This document shows positions 44,824 to 54,300 of a DNA stretch of 64,000 bases, piece by piece. The DNA comes from Bradyrhizobium iriomotense. GTDB taxonomy: Bacteria > Pseudomonadota > Alphaproteobacteria > Rhizobiales > Xanthobacteraceae. Positions within the stretch are counted from its first letter, which is position 1. Each line of letters starts with the position of its first letter. The notes under the pieces were generated by a model, which saw nothing but the letters and a program-made list of their open reading frames with translations, made no database searches and was not told the DNA's origin. Location of the stretch: NCBI RefSeq assembly GCF_018130765.1, contig NZ_JAFCJZ010000003.1, positions 62,001 through 126,000 on the forward strand, read 5' to 3'. The position numbers were made by a program, and so were the translations under genes.

Positions 44824-44860
44824 GATCCAACGGGGCTGTGCATGCACCCCCGCATTTTCG

Positions 44861-44878
44861 GGCTCGCCAATTCGAGCC
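44861..44878. terminator. Candidate bidirectional hairpin between convergent genes
   Basis: GGCTCG CCAATT CGAGCC forms a perfect six-base stem with a six-base loop in the 69-base gap between the stop of lacI (plus) and the stop of the carbamoyltransferase gene (minus). There is no T-run on either side, so if it works as a terminator it is not a classical one. Confidence 0.3.
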
Positions 44879-44892
44879 ACGATGCCGGCAGT

Positions 44893-46722
44893 TCAGTCGA
44901 GTGTGAAGGCAGAACTGTAGTCACGCTTGAGTGCGGGATCCTGCTGCTCTTTTCTTAGGATGCAGTTGCCGACCACCAGCATGTCGAGCTCGTTGCCCAT
45001 GAAACAGCGGAAGGCATCCTCCGGCGTGCAGACGATCGGTTCGCCGCGAACGTTGAAGCTGGTGTTGACCAGCACCGGGCAACCCGTGAGCGCCTTGAAA
45101 CGAGACAGTAGGCGATGGAAGCGCAAATTGGTGTCGGCGCTCACCGTCTGGATTCGGGCGGAATAGTCGACATGCGTCACGGCGGGGATCGACGAGCGCA
45201 CCACGTTGAGCTTGTCGATGCCGAACAATGCTTGCTCGTCCGCGCTCATCATGTGACGGCGGTCGCCCCTGACGCCGGCAACGAGGAGCATGTACGGACT
45301 GTCGCCCTCGAGTTCGAACCAATCCGCAACGTCCTCGCGCATAACCGCCGGTGCGAACGGCCGGAAGCTCTCGCGAAACTTCACCTTGAGATTGAGGTTC
45401 TTCTGCATGGAGGGCGAGCGTGGATCGCCAAGGATCGAACGTGCGCCGAGCGAGCGCGGGCCGAATTCCATCCTGCCCTGAAACCAGCCGACCGCGAGCT
45501 GGTCGGCCAGGGCCGCCGCTGTCGTCTCGATCATTGCATCTTCGCTGAGGACATCGAAGCGGCCGCCGGCGGCGCGCAGTCGCTGCTCGATCGCCTCTTG
45601 CGAGAATTCAGGTCCCAGAAAAGCGCCGGACATGCCGTCGCCGGCCACGGCATGGCGCGGTTGCTGCCTGAACTGATGGTAGGCAGCGAGTGCGGCCCCA
45701 ACCGCACCGCCGGCGTCGCCGGCTGCAGGCTGAATCCAGATCGAATCGAATTTGCCGTCCTGCAACGCCTTGCCATTGGCGACGCAATTGAGCGCAACGC
45801 CGCCCGCAAGACACAGATTGCGCGCACCGGTCTGAACCGCAAGGCTGCGCGTCAAACGAAGTACCGCCTCCTCGAGGACTGCCTGGATGGAGGCTGCGAT
45901 ATCCATGTGGAAAGGCGTGAGCAGTTCGTCCGGGCCGCGCACCGGCTGGCCAAACAGCTTGGCGAAGCGGTCATTGGTCATCGTCAGCCCGGTGCAATAG
46001 TCGAAATACGACATGTCGAGGCGAAACGAGCCGTCCAACTTCAGATCGATCAGTGAATCGAGGATGAGCTGCGCGTATTTCGGCTCGCCATAGGGGGCAA
46101 GGCCCATCAGCTTGTATTCGCCGGAATTGACCTTGAAGCCGGTGTAGTAAGTGAAGGCCGAGTACAGCAGACCGAGCGAGTGGGGAAAATGAATTTCCTG
46201 GAATATCTCGAGGCGGTTGCCATCTCCCATCGCCGCCGAGGTCGTCGCCCATTCGCCGACGCCGTCCATCGTGAGCACGGCCGCCTTCTCGAACGGGGAG
46301 GGGAAAAACGCACTTGCCGCGTGACTCAGATGGTGCTCGGTGAACAGGAGCCGGTCGAGGGCGAAATCAGCGTCAAGCTTGGCAAGTTGTTTCTGCAGCA
46401 GGCTCTTCTGAAACAGTTTCTCCTTCAGCCAGAGCGGTACGGCCATCTGGAAGGAGCGGAAACCGCGCGGCGCGAGGGCGACATAGGTCTCGAGCAGCCG
46501 CTCGAACTTGAGGAACGGCTTGTCGTAGAAGGCGACCTGATCGATGTCGGAAAGCCTCGCGCCGACGGCCTCCAGACAGTACGCGATGGCATAGTGCGGA
46601 AACGCTGCGTCGTGCTTCTTTCGGGTGAAGCGTTCCTCTTGCGCCGCGGCAATCACGCGGCCGTCTTCGATCAGAGCCGCAGCGCTGTCGTGATAGAAGG
46701 CCGAGATGCCGAGAACGCGCAT
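44893..46722 (-). CDS. NodU/CmcH-family carbamoyltransferase
   Basis: A 609-residue O-carbamoyltransferase with an N-terminal Kae1-like domain (GISAFYHDSAAALIEDG, EHHLSHAASAFFPS, MDGVGEW, GEYKLMGLAPYGEPKY, LAGGVALNCVANGK) and the C-terminal YrdC-like family domain (GRMEFGPRSLGARSIL, RESFRPFAPAV, VNTSFNVRGEPIVCTPEDAF). It uses carbamoyl phosphate and ATP to carbamoylate a hydroxyl, as NodU does on Nod factors. It is three bases downstream of a tiny ORF and of an SxtJ-like membrane protein, the triad usual for surface-glycan and natural-product loci. Here the acceptor is probably the glycan made by the neighbouring genes. Confidence 0.92.
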   Translation of the reverse strand: MRVLGISAFYHDSAAALIEDGRVIAAAQEERFTRKKHDAAFPHYAIAYCLEAVGARLSDIDQVAFYDKPFLKFERLLETYVALAPRGFRSFQMAVPLWLKEKLFQKSLLQKQLAKLDADFALDRLLFTEHHLSHAASAFFPSPFEKAAVLTMDGVGEWATTSAAMGDGNRLEIFQEIHFPHSLGLLYSAFTYYTGFKVNSGEYKLMGLAPYGEPKYAQLILDSLIDLKLDGSFRLDMSYFDYCTGLTMTNDRFAKLFGQPVRGPDELLTPFHMDIAASIQAVLEEAVLRLTRSLAVQTGARNLCLAGGVALNCVANGKALQDGKFDSIWIQPAAGDAGGAVGAALAAYHQFRQQPRHAVAGDGMSGAFLGPEFSQEAIEQRLRAAGGRFDVLSEDAMIETTAAALADQLAVGWFQGRMEFGPRSLGARSILGDPRSPSMQKNLNLKVKFRESFRPFAPAVMREDVADWFELEGDSPYMLLVAGVRGDRRHMMSADEQALFGIDKLNVVRSSIPAVTHVDYSARIQTVSADTNLRFHRLLSRFKALTGCPVLVNTSFNVRGEPIVCTPEDAFRCFMGNELDMLVVGNCILRKEQQDPALKRDYSSAFTLD

Positions 46723-46725
46723 ATA

Positions 46726-46797
46726 TCAAGGCTGCGTGCTGATGAGTGGCGCGGCCACGCCGGGAAAGCGCCAGATTTCGGGAAGCAAGCCGATCAT
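46726..46797 (-). CDS. 23-residue ORF, possibly a truncated DUF5989 protein
   Basis: Between sxtJ-like and the carbamoyltransferase gene, where a roughly 50-residue single-span DUF5989 protein is usually encoded, there is only a 23-codon ORF. It begins MIGLLPEIWRF and ends APLISTQP. The start and end resemble those of DUF5989 proteins but the central membrane helix is missing, as if deleted internally. Its ATG overlaps the sxtJ-like stop (TGATGA) and its stop is three bases from the next ATG, so the coupling architecture is kept. Coding status and family are inferred. Confidence 0.45.
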   Translation of the reverse strand: MIGLLPEIWRFPGVAAPLISTQP

Positions 46798-47237
46798 CAG
46801 AACTGATCTCGCATGGTTTCGGGCGCGGGGCCGGGCGTGCGGTGAATCCAATAGCTCTCGGCGCTTTCGTCGCGCTTCAGCCGCAACGCATCCTTGCCGC
46901 GCCAGCGCATGACGAGGCCGGTTGGCAGGATCGTGCCGTAGAAGATCAGACCCATCAGAATAGGGTTGGCAATCTTGTGCAGAAGCAGACCAAGCTTCGT
47001 CCAGGCGCGGTTCAGCGGGTGCAGTGCGGCGGGACGGATTGCGGCAGTGACCGCGAATACCGCGGCAAGAAGAAGCGTCCATGGCCACAAGCGGCCGGAA
47101 TGCCAGGCGTTGAAAAGGGTGACGAGCGCGAGGGCTGCAGCCATCACCCATCCAAAAGCCCGGTCGGAGCCAACAACCACTTGCTCCTCTCGGGCGAAAA
47201 GCTCGTGAGTGTTCTGCTCCACCCTCACTCCAAGCAA
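46797..47237 (-). CDS. SxtJ-like membrane protein
   Basis: A 146-residue protein with three predicted membrane segments (about 27-44, 49-66 and 90-108) and the conserved block HPLNRAWTKLGLLLHKIANPIL followed by a basic RWRGKDALRLKRD and a C-terminal SYWIHR. This pattern is the SxtJ family, which lies next to carbamoyltransferases in many genomes and has no established function. It is the first gene of the sxtJ - small ORF - carbamoyltransferase operon. The start at 47237 is the first ATG; one internal methionine also lies before the first membrane helix. Confidence 0.82.
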   Translation of the reverse strand: MLGVRVEQNTHELFAREEQVVVGSDRAFGWVMAAALALVTLFNAWHSGRLWPWTLLLAAVFAVTAAIRPAALHPLNRAWTKLGLLLHKIANPILMGLIFYGTILPTGLVMRWRGKDALRLKRDESAESYWIHRTPGPAPETMRDQF

Positions 47238-47568
47238 GCCAAAAAACGGTGGTGCGTTGCGGCAGTCATCTCGTTTGGCTCAGCTTCGCTTCAAACGTTT
47301 TTCGATTGTGCACGAAGTGCATGCCACTGCAACGCGAGCCGAGTCAATTCGACTGAGAACGAATCCCTTCCGGTGAGGCCGATCCCGGGCGCCGTGTCCA
47401 ACCGCGGTCACATCGAGCGCCGGCACCCGTCATTTATTTATTCCTTTAAGGAATTGATTATATTGCATTTTTCTACTGTGCATGGGGTTGTTTTTGCAGA
47501 AAAAGCTTGGCCGGGGCCCGTCGCTGGCCTGTGGTGAGCGGATCCCCTGTGATTGGCGACCGCCTCGG
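47238..47568. other. 331-base spacer with an AT-rich segment
   Basis: No supported gene. The part around 47430-47500 is unusually AT-rich for the window (ATTTATTTATTCCTTTAAGG, ATTATATTGCATTTTTC) and contains a TCCTTTAAGGA palindrome (47441-47451). It lies upstream of the SxtJ-like operon and downstream of the minus-strand glycosyltransferase, so it most likely carries the promoter of the carbamoyltransferase operon. The low GC may also mark a junction of acquired DNA. Confidence 0.5.
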
Positions 47569-48825
47569 TCAATCCGACGACGGTGACACGGGGACACCGA
47601 GGAGTTCCGTGAAGCGGTCGGCAACCGCGGTCTGATCGAACTGCCGCGACCGGAAGTGTCGGTAGGCCGCCTGCTTGTGCTGCTTCAGCAGGTCCGGATT
47701 TTCCAGATAGCCGACAATGGCAGCGGATAGCTCCCGCCTCATGTCGGCGTCCGACGTCGCCGACAGGATTTGCCCGGTAACGCCATCTTCCACCGCCTCG
47801 CGGCATCCGGGGTGGCTGGAGGCGATCGACGCGAGGCCAGTTGCCGCAGCCTCGATCAGGATGCGGGGGATTCCCTCGCCATATTGTGTCGGCAGGCAAA
47901 CGATGTCGCATTGCCGGAGCAGGTTCGGCATGTCCCTGACATGGCCGAGGAAACGGATTTCCGTCATTCGTTCGAGATCTCGGTGCGGTATCGCGTCGGG
48001 ATCGTTATCTTCCGGAACGCCGGCGACAACGAACTCCACGTCGCCCCGATGTGCCAGATCGCGGGCCACCTTCAGAAAAGTGCTCAAGCCTTTCGACTTT
48101 AGGAGCCGCGAAGCAAACAGGACCTTTGTCGCGCGACGAGGTCGTGGGGCCTCCAGCGGGTAGAATAGATTGGGGTCCACGCCAGCGCCGTCGATGAGTG
48201 ATGAATTCCCGTCATTGGCGATGCCCCTGTCCGCCCAAAATTCGCAATCGTGTCTTGTCTCGAAAGTGAAGTGCACGTAGTCCCGCCGCGACAGTATTCG
48301 AAATGCCAGAAGCGTAAGCGTCCTTGCGACCGGGTAGCGCCGCTGGCCCGGGACCTTTGGCGACATCATCCGGCCCAAACCCGGAAGCGTGATCAGAACT
48401 TGTTTCGGGTCCGCATGGAAAAAGCGCGAGACGATCGACACAAGTCCGGAAAAGATGGCAGGCTTGAGCGTGACGAGATGCACGGCGTGCGGCTTGAACG
48501 CGTGGATCGTCCGCGCCGTTCGAATCATCAGCGCCGCATCGCCAAAGGGATCGAATCTGAAGCGCTCGATCGGCACATAGATGTATTTCCAGCCCTGAAT
48601 GCTGTCTGCAGGAATTGGATAGCCGCCGGCGATAACCGTCACATCGACACCGATGGACGCAAGATGGCTGACGACCGACAGCCGATGGCGAAGAAAGTAG
48701 GCGCTATCGTTGCAGATCACGAGAACCCGATATCCGGACCCGCAGTATTGGGGGCTCTCGAATGTTGCGGGCAGGTTTCCCTGACGCTCAGAATTCCGCC
48801 CGCTCATTTGTCCACTCTGGATCAT
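47569..48825 (-). CDS. Glycosyltransferase family 4 protein
   Basis: A 418-residue GT-B glycosyltransferase: N-terminal acceptor domain (RVLVICNDSAYFLRHRLSVV), the inter-domain GAGVDPNLFYP, VLFASRLLKSKGLSTFLKVA, and the donor-site E-x7-E motif EGIPRILIEA. It transfers a sugar from a nucleotide or lipid donor at the cytoplasmic face of the membrane during polysaccharide repeat-unit assembly. The ATG at 48825 has GAAAGG upstream; the frame is open to 48885. It is divergent from the O-antigen-ligase-like gene across 241 bases in which I see no other gene. Confidence 0.88.
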   Translation of the reverse strand: MIQSGQMSGRNSERQGNLPATFESPQYCGSGYRVLVICNDSAYFLRHRLSVVSHLASIGVDVTVIAGGYPIPADSIQGWKYIYVPIERFRFDPFGDAALMIRTARTIHAFKPHAVHLVTLKPAIFSGLVSIVSRFFHADPKQVLITLPGLGRMMSPKVPGQRRYPVARTLTLLAFRILSRRDYVHFTFETRHDCEFWADRGIANDGNSSLIDGAGVDPNLFYPLEAPRPRRATKVLFASRLLKSKGLSTFLKVARDLAHRGDVEFVVAGVPEDNDPDAIPHRDLERMTEIRFLGHVRDMPNLLRQCDIVCLPTQYGEGIPRILIEAAATGLASIASSHPGCREAVEDGVTGQILSATSDADMRRELSAAIVGYLENPDLLKQHKQAAYRHFRSRQFDQTAVADRFTELLGVPVSPSSD

Positions 48826-49066
48826 GTTGCCTTTCGAGGCCTTCCTCCTGAAAGGTGGACGGTTCCTCGACAAACCGCTACCCAAATATCGGCATTTACT
48901 GAAAAAATGACGCGTCCAACCTCGTCAAAGGCCCGGAAACGTGTTCTTGATAGCATCCAGCGCACGGTTGTCATGAGGGAGAAGTTCAATCGGTCGCCGA
49001 AAGCGCTGCCTGCCAGCCCTATGGAACCGGTGCAACAGTCCCCGAAATCCTGCACGACGGTCGAAC

Positions 49067-50410
49067 ATGACTGAAGCCGGGCGTCGCGTATCGACGGTTT
49101 CGAACTGGGTCGCCCTTGTTGCCTCCAAGTTCAGCCGGGCCGCACTGCCTCTCGAGGCCAATCTCCTCGTGGTTCTCGCGGCGGTGGCCTTGCCCTGGTC
49201 CACGAGCGCCGTCGCGATATTGTTCGGATTCTGGCTGCTGTCGCTGGTCCGGCTGCTTCCGACCTTCGATTGCCGGGCGTTCCTGCGCTTGCTCGCAGAT
49301 CCGATATGTCTGTGGCCGCTCGCCCTGGTCTTCCTCGCGCTGGTTGGAATGCTGTGGGCGGATATTCCGTGGCAGGAACGGCTTCAGGGCTTCAGTCCCG
49401 TCGCCAAGCTGCTGGCCCTTCCGCTCCTGCTCTACCATTTTTCGCTCTGGCAGCGGAGCATCTGGGTTTTCGTCGGGTTTCTTGTCTCCTGCACGATTCT
49501 GATGGGGCTATCCTGGATCGTGTGGTTCGCGCCGGAACTGGCGTTGGCGTCGGGCAGGAGCCCCGGCGTACCTGTGAAGAACTATATCGACCAGAGCCAG
49601 GAATTCGCGCTGTGCATGGTGGCTCTGACGCCGTTCATTTTCGCCTTCTATAAGCAAGGCAGATACGCGGCGGCGCTGGGCTGCGCGGTCTTGGTGTTGG
49701 GCTTCTTTGCCAATATGGCGTTCGTCGTGTCAGCGCGCGCGGCGCTGATTTATGTCCCGGTGCTGCTGGCGGTGTTGGCCTTCGTGCACCTTGATCGTCG
49801 GGCGACCGCGCTGTTGTTCGCAGGCGTTGTCGTGCTGGCCGCCACGGTGTGGTTCACGTCGCCCTATTTGCAGGGCCGGATCGCAGCGTTTGCGGTTGAA
49901 TATCGCGACTATCAGCAAAATATTGCTGCATCGACCGGCAGGAGGCTCGAATATTGGCAAAAGTCGCTCGGCTTCTTTGCGGATGCGCCGCTCATCGGTC
50001 ATGGAACCGGCTCGACCCGGCATTTGTTCGAGCAGGCTGCGGTCGGACAAACCGGGCTTGCCGCGGAAATCACCAAGAACCCGCACAATCAGACACTCAG
50101 TGTCGCGGTCCAATGGGGGATCGTTGGAATAGCGGCGCTGTATGCGATGTGGGCTGCGCATCTGCTGTCATTCCGCGGCCAAGGCCTGGCGAACTGGATC
50201 GGACTATTGGTCGTCGTCCAAAATCTGGTGAGCTCGCTTTTCAATGCTCATCTGTTCGATTTTGTCGAAGGATGGATGTACGTGCTGGGCGTGGGAATTG
50301 CGGGGGGTATGAACCTTCGAGCGCAACGACGCAGTGGAGGATATCAGGGCCTGTCGGCTGACGATCCACGGACGGATTGTGCCGATGCGCCCGGCCATTC
50401 GCGGCTTTGA
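49067..50410 (+). CDS. O-antigen ligase/polymerase-like membrane protein (Wzy_C)
   Basis: A 447-residue protein with about ten membrane segments and the large periplasmic loop with the ligase pattern GRRLEYWQKSLGFFADAPLIGHGTGSTRHLF followed by ITKNPHNQTLSVAVQWGIVG (KNPHNQTL). Members either join O-antigen to lipid A-core (WaaL) or polymerise repeat units (Wzy). It starts a plus-strand series of glycan genes; the next begins 80 bases downstream. A GC-poor 3' segment around 50410-50520 precedes the next gene. Confidence 0.87.
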   Translation: MTEAGRRVSTVSNWVALVASKFSRAALPLEANLLVVLAAVALPWSTSAVAILFGFWLLSLVRLLPTFDCRAFLRLLADPICLWPLALVFLALVGMLWADIPWQERLQGFSPVAKLLALPLLLYHFSLWQRSIWVFVGFLVSCTILMGLSWIVWFAPELALASGRSPGVPVKNYIDQSQEFALCMVALTPFIFAFYKQGRYAAALGCAVLVLGFFANMAFVVSARAALIYVPVLLAVLAFVHLDRRATALLFAGVVVLAATVWFTSPYLQGRIAAFAVEYRDYQQNIAASTGRRLEYWQKSLGFFADAPLIGHGTGSTRHLFEQAAVGQTGLAAEITKNPHNQTLSVAVQWGIVGIAALYAMWAAHLLSFRGQGLANWIGLLVVVQNLVSSLFNAHLFDFVEGWMYVLGVGIAGGMNLRAQRRSGGYQGLSADDPRTDCADAPGHSRL

Positions 50411-50490
50411 AACCGTTCGCAGTTCGTTTAATGAGAACAGGTGCCCTGGTTCGGCAACTTACAAGGGTGGGATCTGGTCGCGGAAGCTGA

Positions 50491-51435
50491 ATGAGAGTTT
50501 CAATTATTACGTTGACCATTGATTCGTCGGACTATGTCGATGAAGCTATTGGCAGCATCGAGCATCAAGGGCCTTACGAACTCGAGCATATTGTCGTCCA
50601 CGATGGTACCGAGGGCTTCACCCGGCGCCTGGCGCAGAAATATCCGCACATCAAATTCGTCGGAGGAAGCGGGGCCGGTGCCACGGCGGCGGCGGCGCTC
50701 GGGGTCGAGGCGTCGACCGGCGATTTCATCCTGCTTGTTCATAGCGACGACCGAATTCGTCCGGGCGTGCTCGCCCGATTGGCAAGCGAGGCAGCCGCTC
50801 GGCCTGACGTGAAAATCTGGACCGGTGGCGCACAGATGTTCTGCACGCTCCCCGACGGCGAGGAGCTCGTCGTGCGCCGAATGGTCGGCGAGGACATGAC
50901 CCGGTTGTCGCTCGAGAACGTCTGCGATGATATGCCGCTGTTGTCGGCGCGGTTCTGTCATCGCTCTGTATTTTCCCAGATCGGCAATTTCGATCCGTTG
51001 TTTTCGGAGAGCAGTGATCGCGAGTTCCTGCTGCGGGCGGCCATTGCCGGGGTGCGGGAAGGCTCGCTCGACGTTGTCGTGTCCGAAATGAGGGTGCACG
51101 ATGACTCGCGCACCATGCACTTTCGCAAGGACTCGACGCCCCCCTACCTGGAGGAGCATGTGCGCATCGCGGACCAGTGGCTGGCCCGCAAGGACATCCC
51201 CGGCGAAGTTCGGCGCTTCCTGCGAAACTGGCGGGCACGCGAGACGGTGAGGTTGATCGTCTATCAATACCGCGCCCGGCACTGGAGAGAGGCGACGCGG
51301 GCATTTTTTCGCGAAGAATTGGCTGACCCCTTGTGGATTTTTCGCGCCTTGAGCATCGTGGAGGCGCGTCGGCTCCGGCACAGGCTTTACAACGCGAAGG
51401 CTGTCGACCGCCTCCGCGTGAGCGAAACGAAGTGA
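50491..51435 (+). CDS. Glycosyltransferase family 2 protein
   Basis: A 314-residue GT-A glycosyltransferase: MRVSIITLTIDSSDYVDEAI, ELEHIVVHDGTEG, GVEASTGDFILLVHSDDRIR (metal-binding DxD-like HSDD), and a C-terminal SDREFLLRAA. The catalytic domain ends near residue 215 and about 100 residues with many arginines follow. It probably adds a residue to the repeat unit of the local polysaccharide. It is three bases upstream of the 919-residue protein gene, so cotranslation is likely. Confidence 0.88.
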   Translation: MRVSIITLTIDSSDYVDEAIGSIEHQGPYELEHIVVHDGTEGFTRRLAQKYPHIKFVGGSGAGATAAAALGVEASTGDFILLVHSDDRIRPGVLARLASEAAARPDVKIWTGGAQMFCTLPDGEELVVRRMVGEDMTRLSLENVCDDMPLLSARFCHRSVFSQIGNFDPLFSESSDREFLLRAAIAGVREGSLDVVVSEMRVHDDSRTMHFRKDSTPPYLEEHVRIADQWLARKDIPGEVRRFLRNWRARETVRLIVYQYRARHWREATRAFFREELADPLWIFRALSIVEARRLRHRLYNAKAVDRLRVSETK

Positions 51436-51438
51436 GGC

Positions 51439-54198
51439 ATGAACTCCCGAAAAATCGCCCCCGAATTCTCGTTCCGGTTCACCGCTGAAGATATCCGCCA
51501 TACCTATGGTTCGGCGGACAATGCGTTCGCGCGCGGCGACTTCCTGAACGTTACGCAGATGGCGCCCGCGGATTCAGAGCTGCGGGGTTGTGCGCTGATC
51601 CTCGGCGGACTGCTCGAGCAGGGCCTGGCGCTGCTCGATGGCCTCGCGACCGTCGGTGACCGGGCGAGACTGTGCAGGGCGCTCGCGTTCTGGTCGCTGA
51701 AGCGGGATGCCGAGGCGGTCGCGGATCTGGCAAAGGTCAGCAGCGCGGAGTTCATGCCGGCCGCTACCGCCTTCCGGACCCTCATCGAGCGCGACAATGT
51801 GACCATCTTCGTGCCCGGCGCGATCCTGTCGGTCTTTCCGGAGCACTATTCGGAGAGCTTCATTGCGCCGGTCTACAAATATGGTTCGATCACGGTCAAG
51901 TACGTCGGAAGTCAGCTTGCCAGCAATGCCTACGATTATTCGCCGACGGACTCGTTCAGCGAGTTTATCGATAATCTGCCTGCGGACCAGCGGCCCGACC
52001 TGATCTTCTCATTGAGCCCGCAATGGCTGGTGGCAAAGGACTTCCATAAGGTCACCGTTCCGAAGGTGATCTGGTGTCACGACTCGGATGCCTTCCAGTA
52101 CCGCAACGCCGACAATTATGCCCTCTACGACGTTGCGATCTGCAACTGCTCGCAGGAACATTTTGAGCTCAGTCAGGGGACGCCGGGTCTCTACTGTGCC
52201 GCCAATATGCTGTTGCATCCGATCGCGACACCGTTTCCCGAGGCATCGCCACATCGCGAAAAGCTCGTCGATATCATCTTCACGGGCTCGGCGTTGGCGC
52301 CATTCCATTCCGAAAAGCCCCGATTCCTGTTCAACCTGTCGAGCCTTGCCCCGCGTTACAAGGTCAAGGTGATCGAAGGGCATATGCCGGAGAAGGACTA
52401 TTTCGAGGTCGTCTCGCACGCGAAATTCCTCCCCATCGTCAATCGTTATGCCGGTTCGCCGTCGCCGCGATGGCGGGATGCGCTTTCCAACGGCGCGTTT
52501 CTGCTGTTTCCGGAAGGGGCGTTCTACGACGAGATCGCGCCCGGCTGCTATTCGTTTCGCGCGGAGACCATGACGGCCGATATCGCGGCGCATCTGGATC
52601 GCTGCGCGGCCAACCATCCGGATTACAAATTTGCGACCGTCGTACCGGTGGTGAACGAGCGCTTCGCGATCCATCGCGAGCCGCGTGAGGAAAGCTATCA
52701 GCGGCTGCTGAAGTACGCTCTGTTCATGGGATTGGTCTGGCCGCATGCCACGCCGGTTCCCAAACAGCAGCGCCAGCGGAGGCTGGTATGGCTGACGCCG
52801 GCAGTCGATTGCGGTTGTTTCGGTACCGATAACATCCGCGAACAGATTGCAAATTTCGGCGAGAAGGTGGGGCCGGGTGATCTTTCCGATGAGATCGATT
52901 ACAACAACGCTGCGCATCTGCACGCCCAGGCAGTCTTCACGTTCCACGAAAACAGAAGCGCCGGGAAATGGGCGGCGCGCGCCGATCAATACTTCAGGGA
53001 AGGGCTGGCGCGCTTTCCGAATTCGCTCCTGCTGCTGTTCAACGAGGCGCACTGGAGCTTTTTCAAGCCCGGCGCCGATTTTCGAGCGGCTGAGGAAAAA
53101 TTCCTCAATATTATCGATCGGGACGCGGCGCTCGTCTTCGATCCGCGCGGCGCAGACGTCGCGTTTGCCTATACGTTGCACGGCAATGACGAGGTGTTTC
53201 CCTGTTACGAATATGCCGACGTCGCGACCAGCGAGTTGGTGTTGGAAAATACTCCGGAGCTTCGTGATCGAAAGCAGCTGCCTTACAGCACGCGCGACAT
53301 GATCATCGCCGCGTGTCATGGCTACGTCGGTTGGGCGAAGCTCAAGCGCAACGACAATGAGGACGGCGTCGCATGGTTGCGGCGTGGCACCGAGCTCTAT
53401 CCGCATGGGTTGCCGATGTTGCGTCTCTACTTCGACACGCTGCTTCGTCTGGCCGCGAAGGTTCCGAAGCTTCCGGCAACGCTGGCGTCCGATCTGGCCG
53501 AGGCTTTCATTGCGGTCGCGAATGTCAATCCGTCGATCCTGCTGACGCATGTCTATACCATCGTTCCGATCCTTGCGGAGAACGGCGAGCGTCAGGCGGC
53601 GAGAGAGGTGCTGGCGGGCTGGCACCAGCTGTCCAACATCGTCCACAAACTGCGGGTCGACGACGAGGCGCATCAACTGGCGCTGTACGGGTTGCTCTGG
53701 AATCACCGCTCCCTGCTGCCCAAGACGCTGCTGGATCGGATCGATGAAACGCTCTGGGACAGGGAATCCGTGCAGGATCTGACACAGCTTGAACGGCGCA
53801 TGATCGAAGTCGCGCGGATCAGCAATTCCCCCGAGAAGAAGCGGAAATGGTGGACCCTCAAGTCTGAAAAGGCCCAGGCAAACGACCAGATTGCCAGGTT
53901 GCTGGCCGAGAGTGGTTACGGGCATGAGCGCGTGCTGTTTTCCAGCATCCTGCGTGCGATGGAGATCTGGCTGCGCGCGCCGAGCGATGTGCGATGGATC
54001 TACCTCAAGAAGGCCGTGCGCCTCGGATTGCGCGGCGAGGTCAAGCAAGCGCTGGTGCGTACCCAAAAATGGTCGGCGGTCAGCAAATGGTCCCAGGGGG
54101 AAGGCTTGAACGCGCTTCCGCGGCGGCGAAGAGGGGGAATCTTCTCGTTGCGGATGTGGCTGACGCGGCTGGGCGGGGGTCCTTTCCGGCGTGAGTGA
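51439..54198 (+). CDS. Large 919-residue protein, CgeB-like N-terminal half plus helical repeats
   Basis: The first half (about 110-430) resembles the CgeB/DUF3880-type glycosyltransferase fold: VTIFVPGAILSVFPEHYSES, RPDLIFSLSPQWLV, KVIWCHDSDAFQY, VDIIFTGSALAPFH, RDALSNGAFLLFPEG and ETMTADIAAHLDRCAANH. The second half (about 470-880) is a set of helix pairs of TPR type (YFREGLARFPNSLLLLFNEA, EDGVAWLRRGTELYPHG). No signal or membrane segment, so cytoplasmic. I assign a putative glycosyltransferase with a protein-interaction tail; the specificity is unknown. It lies in line with the GT2 gene and ahead of a sulfotransferase gene. Confidence 0.6.
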   Translation: MNSRKIAPEFSFRFTAEDIRHTYGSADNAFARGDFLNVTQMAPADSELRGCALILGGLLEQGLALLDGLATVGDRARLCRALAFWSLKRDAEAVADLAKVSSAEFMPAATAFRTLIERDNVTIFVPGAILSVFPEHYSESFIAPVYKYGSITVKYVGSQLASNAYDYSPTDSFSEFIDNLPADQRPDLIFSLSPQWLVAKDFHKVTVPKVIWCHDSDAFQYRNADNYALYDVAICNCSQEHFELSQGTPGLYCAANMLLHPIATPFPEASPHREKLVDIIFTGSALAPFHSEKPRFLFNLSSLAPRYKVKVIEGHMPEKDYFEVVSHAKFLPIVNRYAGSPSPRWRDALSNGAFLLFPEGAFYDEIAPGCYSFRAETMTADIAAHLDRCAANHPDYKFATVVPVVNERFAIHREPREESYQRLLKYALFMGLVWPHATPVPKQQRQRRLVWLTPAVDCGCFGTDNIREQIANFGEKVGPGDLSDEIDYNNAAHLHAQAVFTFHENRSAGKWAARADQYFREGLARFPNSLLLLFNEAHWSFFKPGADFRAAEEKFLNIIDRDAALVFDPRGADVAFAYTLHGNDEVFPCYEYADVATSELVLENTPELRDRKQLPYSTRDMIIAACHGYVGWAKLKRNDNEDGVAWLRRGTELYPHGLPMLRLYFDTLLRLAAKVPKLPATLASDLAEAFIAVANVNPSILLTHVYTIVPILAENGERQAAREVLAGWHQLSNIVHKLRVDDEAHQLALYGLLWNHRSLLPKTLLDRIDETLWDRESVQDLTQLERRMIEVARISNSPEKKRKWWTLKSEKAQANDQIARLLAESGYGHERVLFSSILRAMEIWLRAPSDVRWIYLKKAVRLGLRGEVKQALVRTQKWSAVSKWSQGEGLNALPRRRRGGIFSLRMWLTRLGGGPFRRE

Positions 54199-54300
54199 TC
54201 GGTGCGCATCGATTTGCCGGTGGTTTCGGAAGGTGCGGGGATTGCTCTGGGGGCGGTCGTCGCTCAGGAACACGGTTGTGACGTGGTGAGGAGTGGCTAG

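Noticed and set aside
49026..49034. ACCGGTGCA 41 bases before the O-antigen-ligase-like gene
   Set aside because: Core matches but the second half and spacing do not; it is outside the island, so not counted as a site.
50431..50490. 19-codon ORF abutting the GT2 start codon
   Set aside because: Too short, basic and without a ribosome-binding site; most likely chance.
52642..52650. GTACCGGTG identical to the island motif core
   Set aside because: Lies inside a coding sequence far from a gene start and lacks the TTG half at the proper spacing; expected by chance in GC-rich DNA.
54202..54300. 32-codon ORF ending directly at the sulfotransferase ATG
   Set aside because: No ribosome-binding site, no recognisable feature; the abutting stop is probably coincidental, although GAGGAG inside it serves the next gene.
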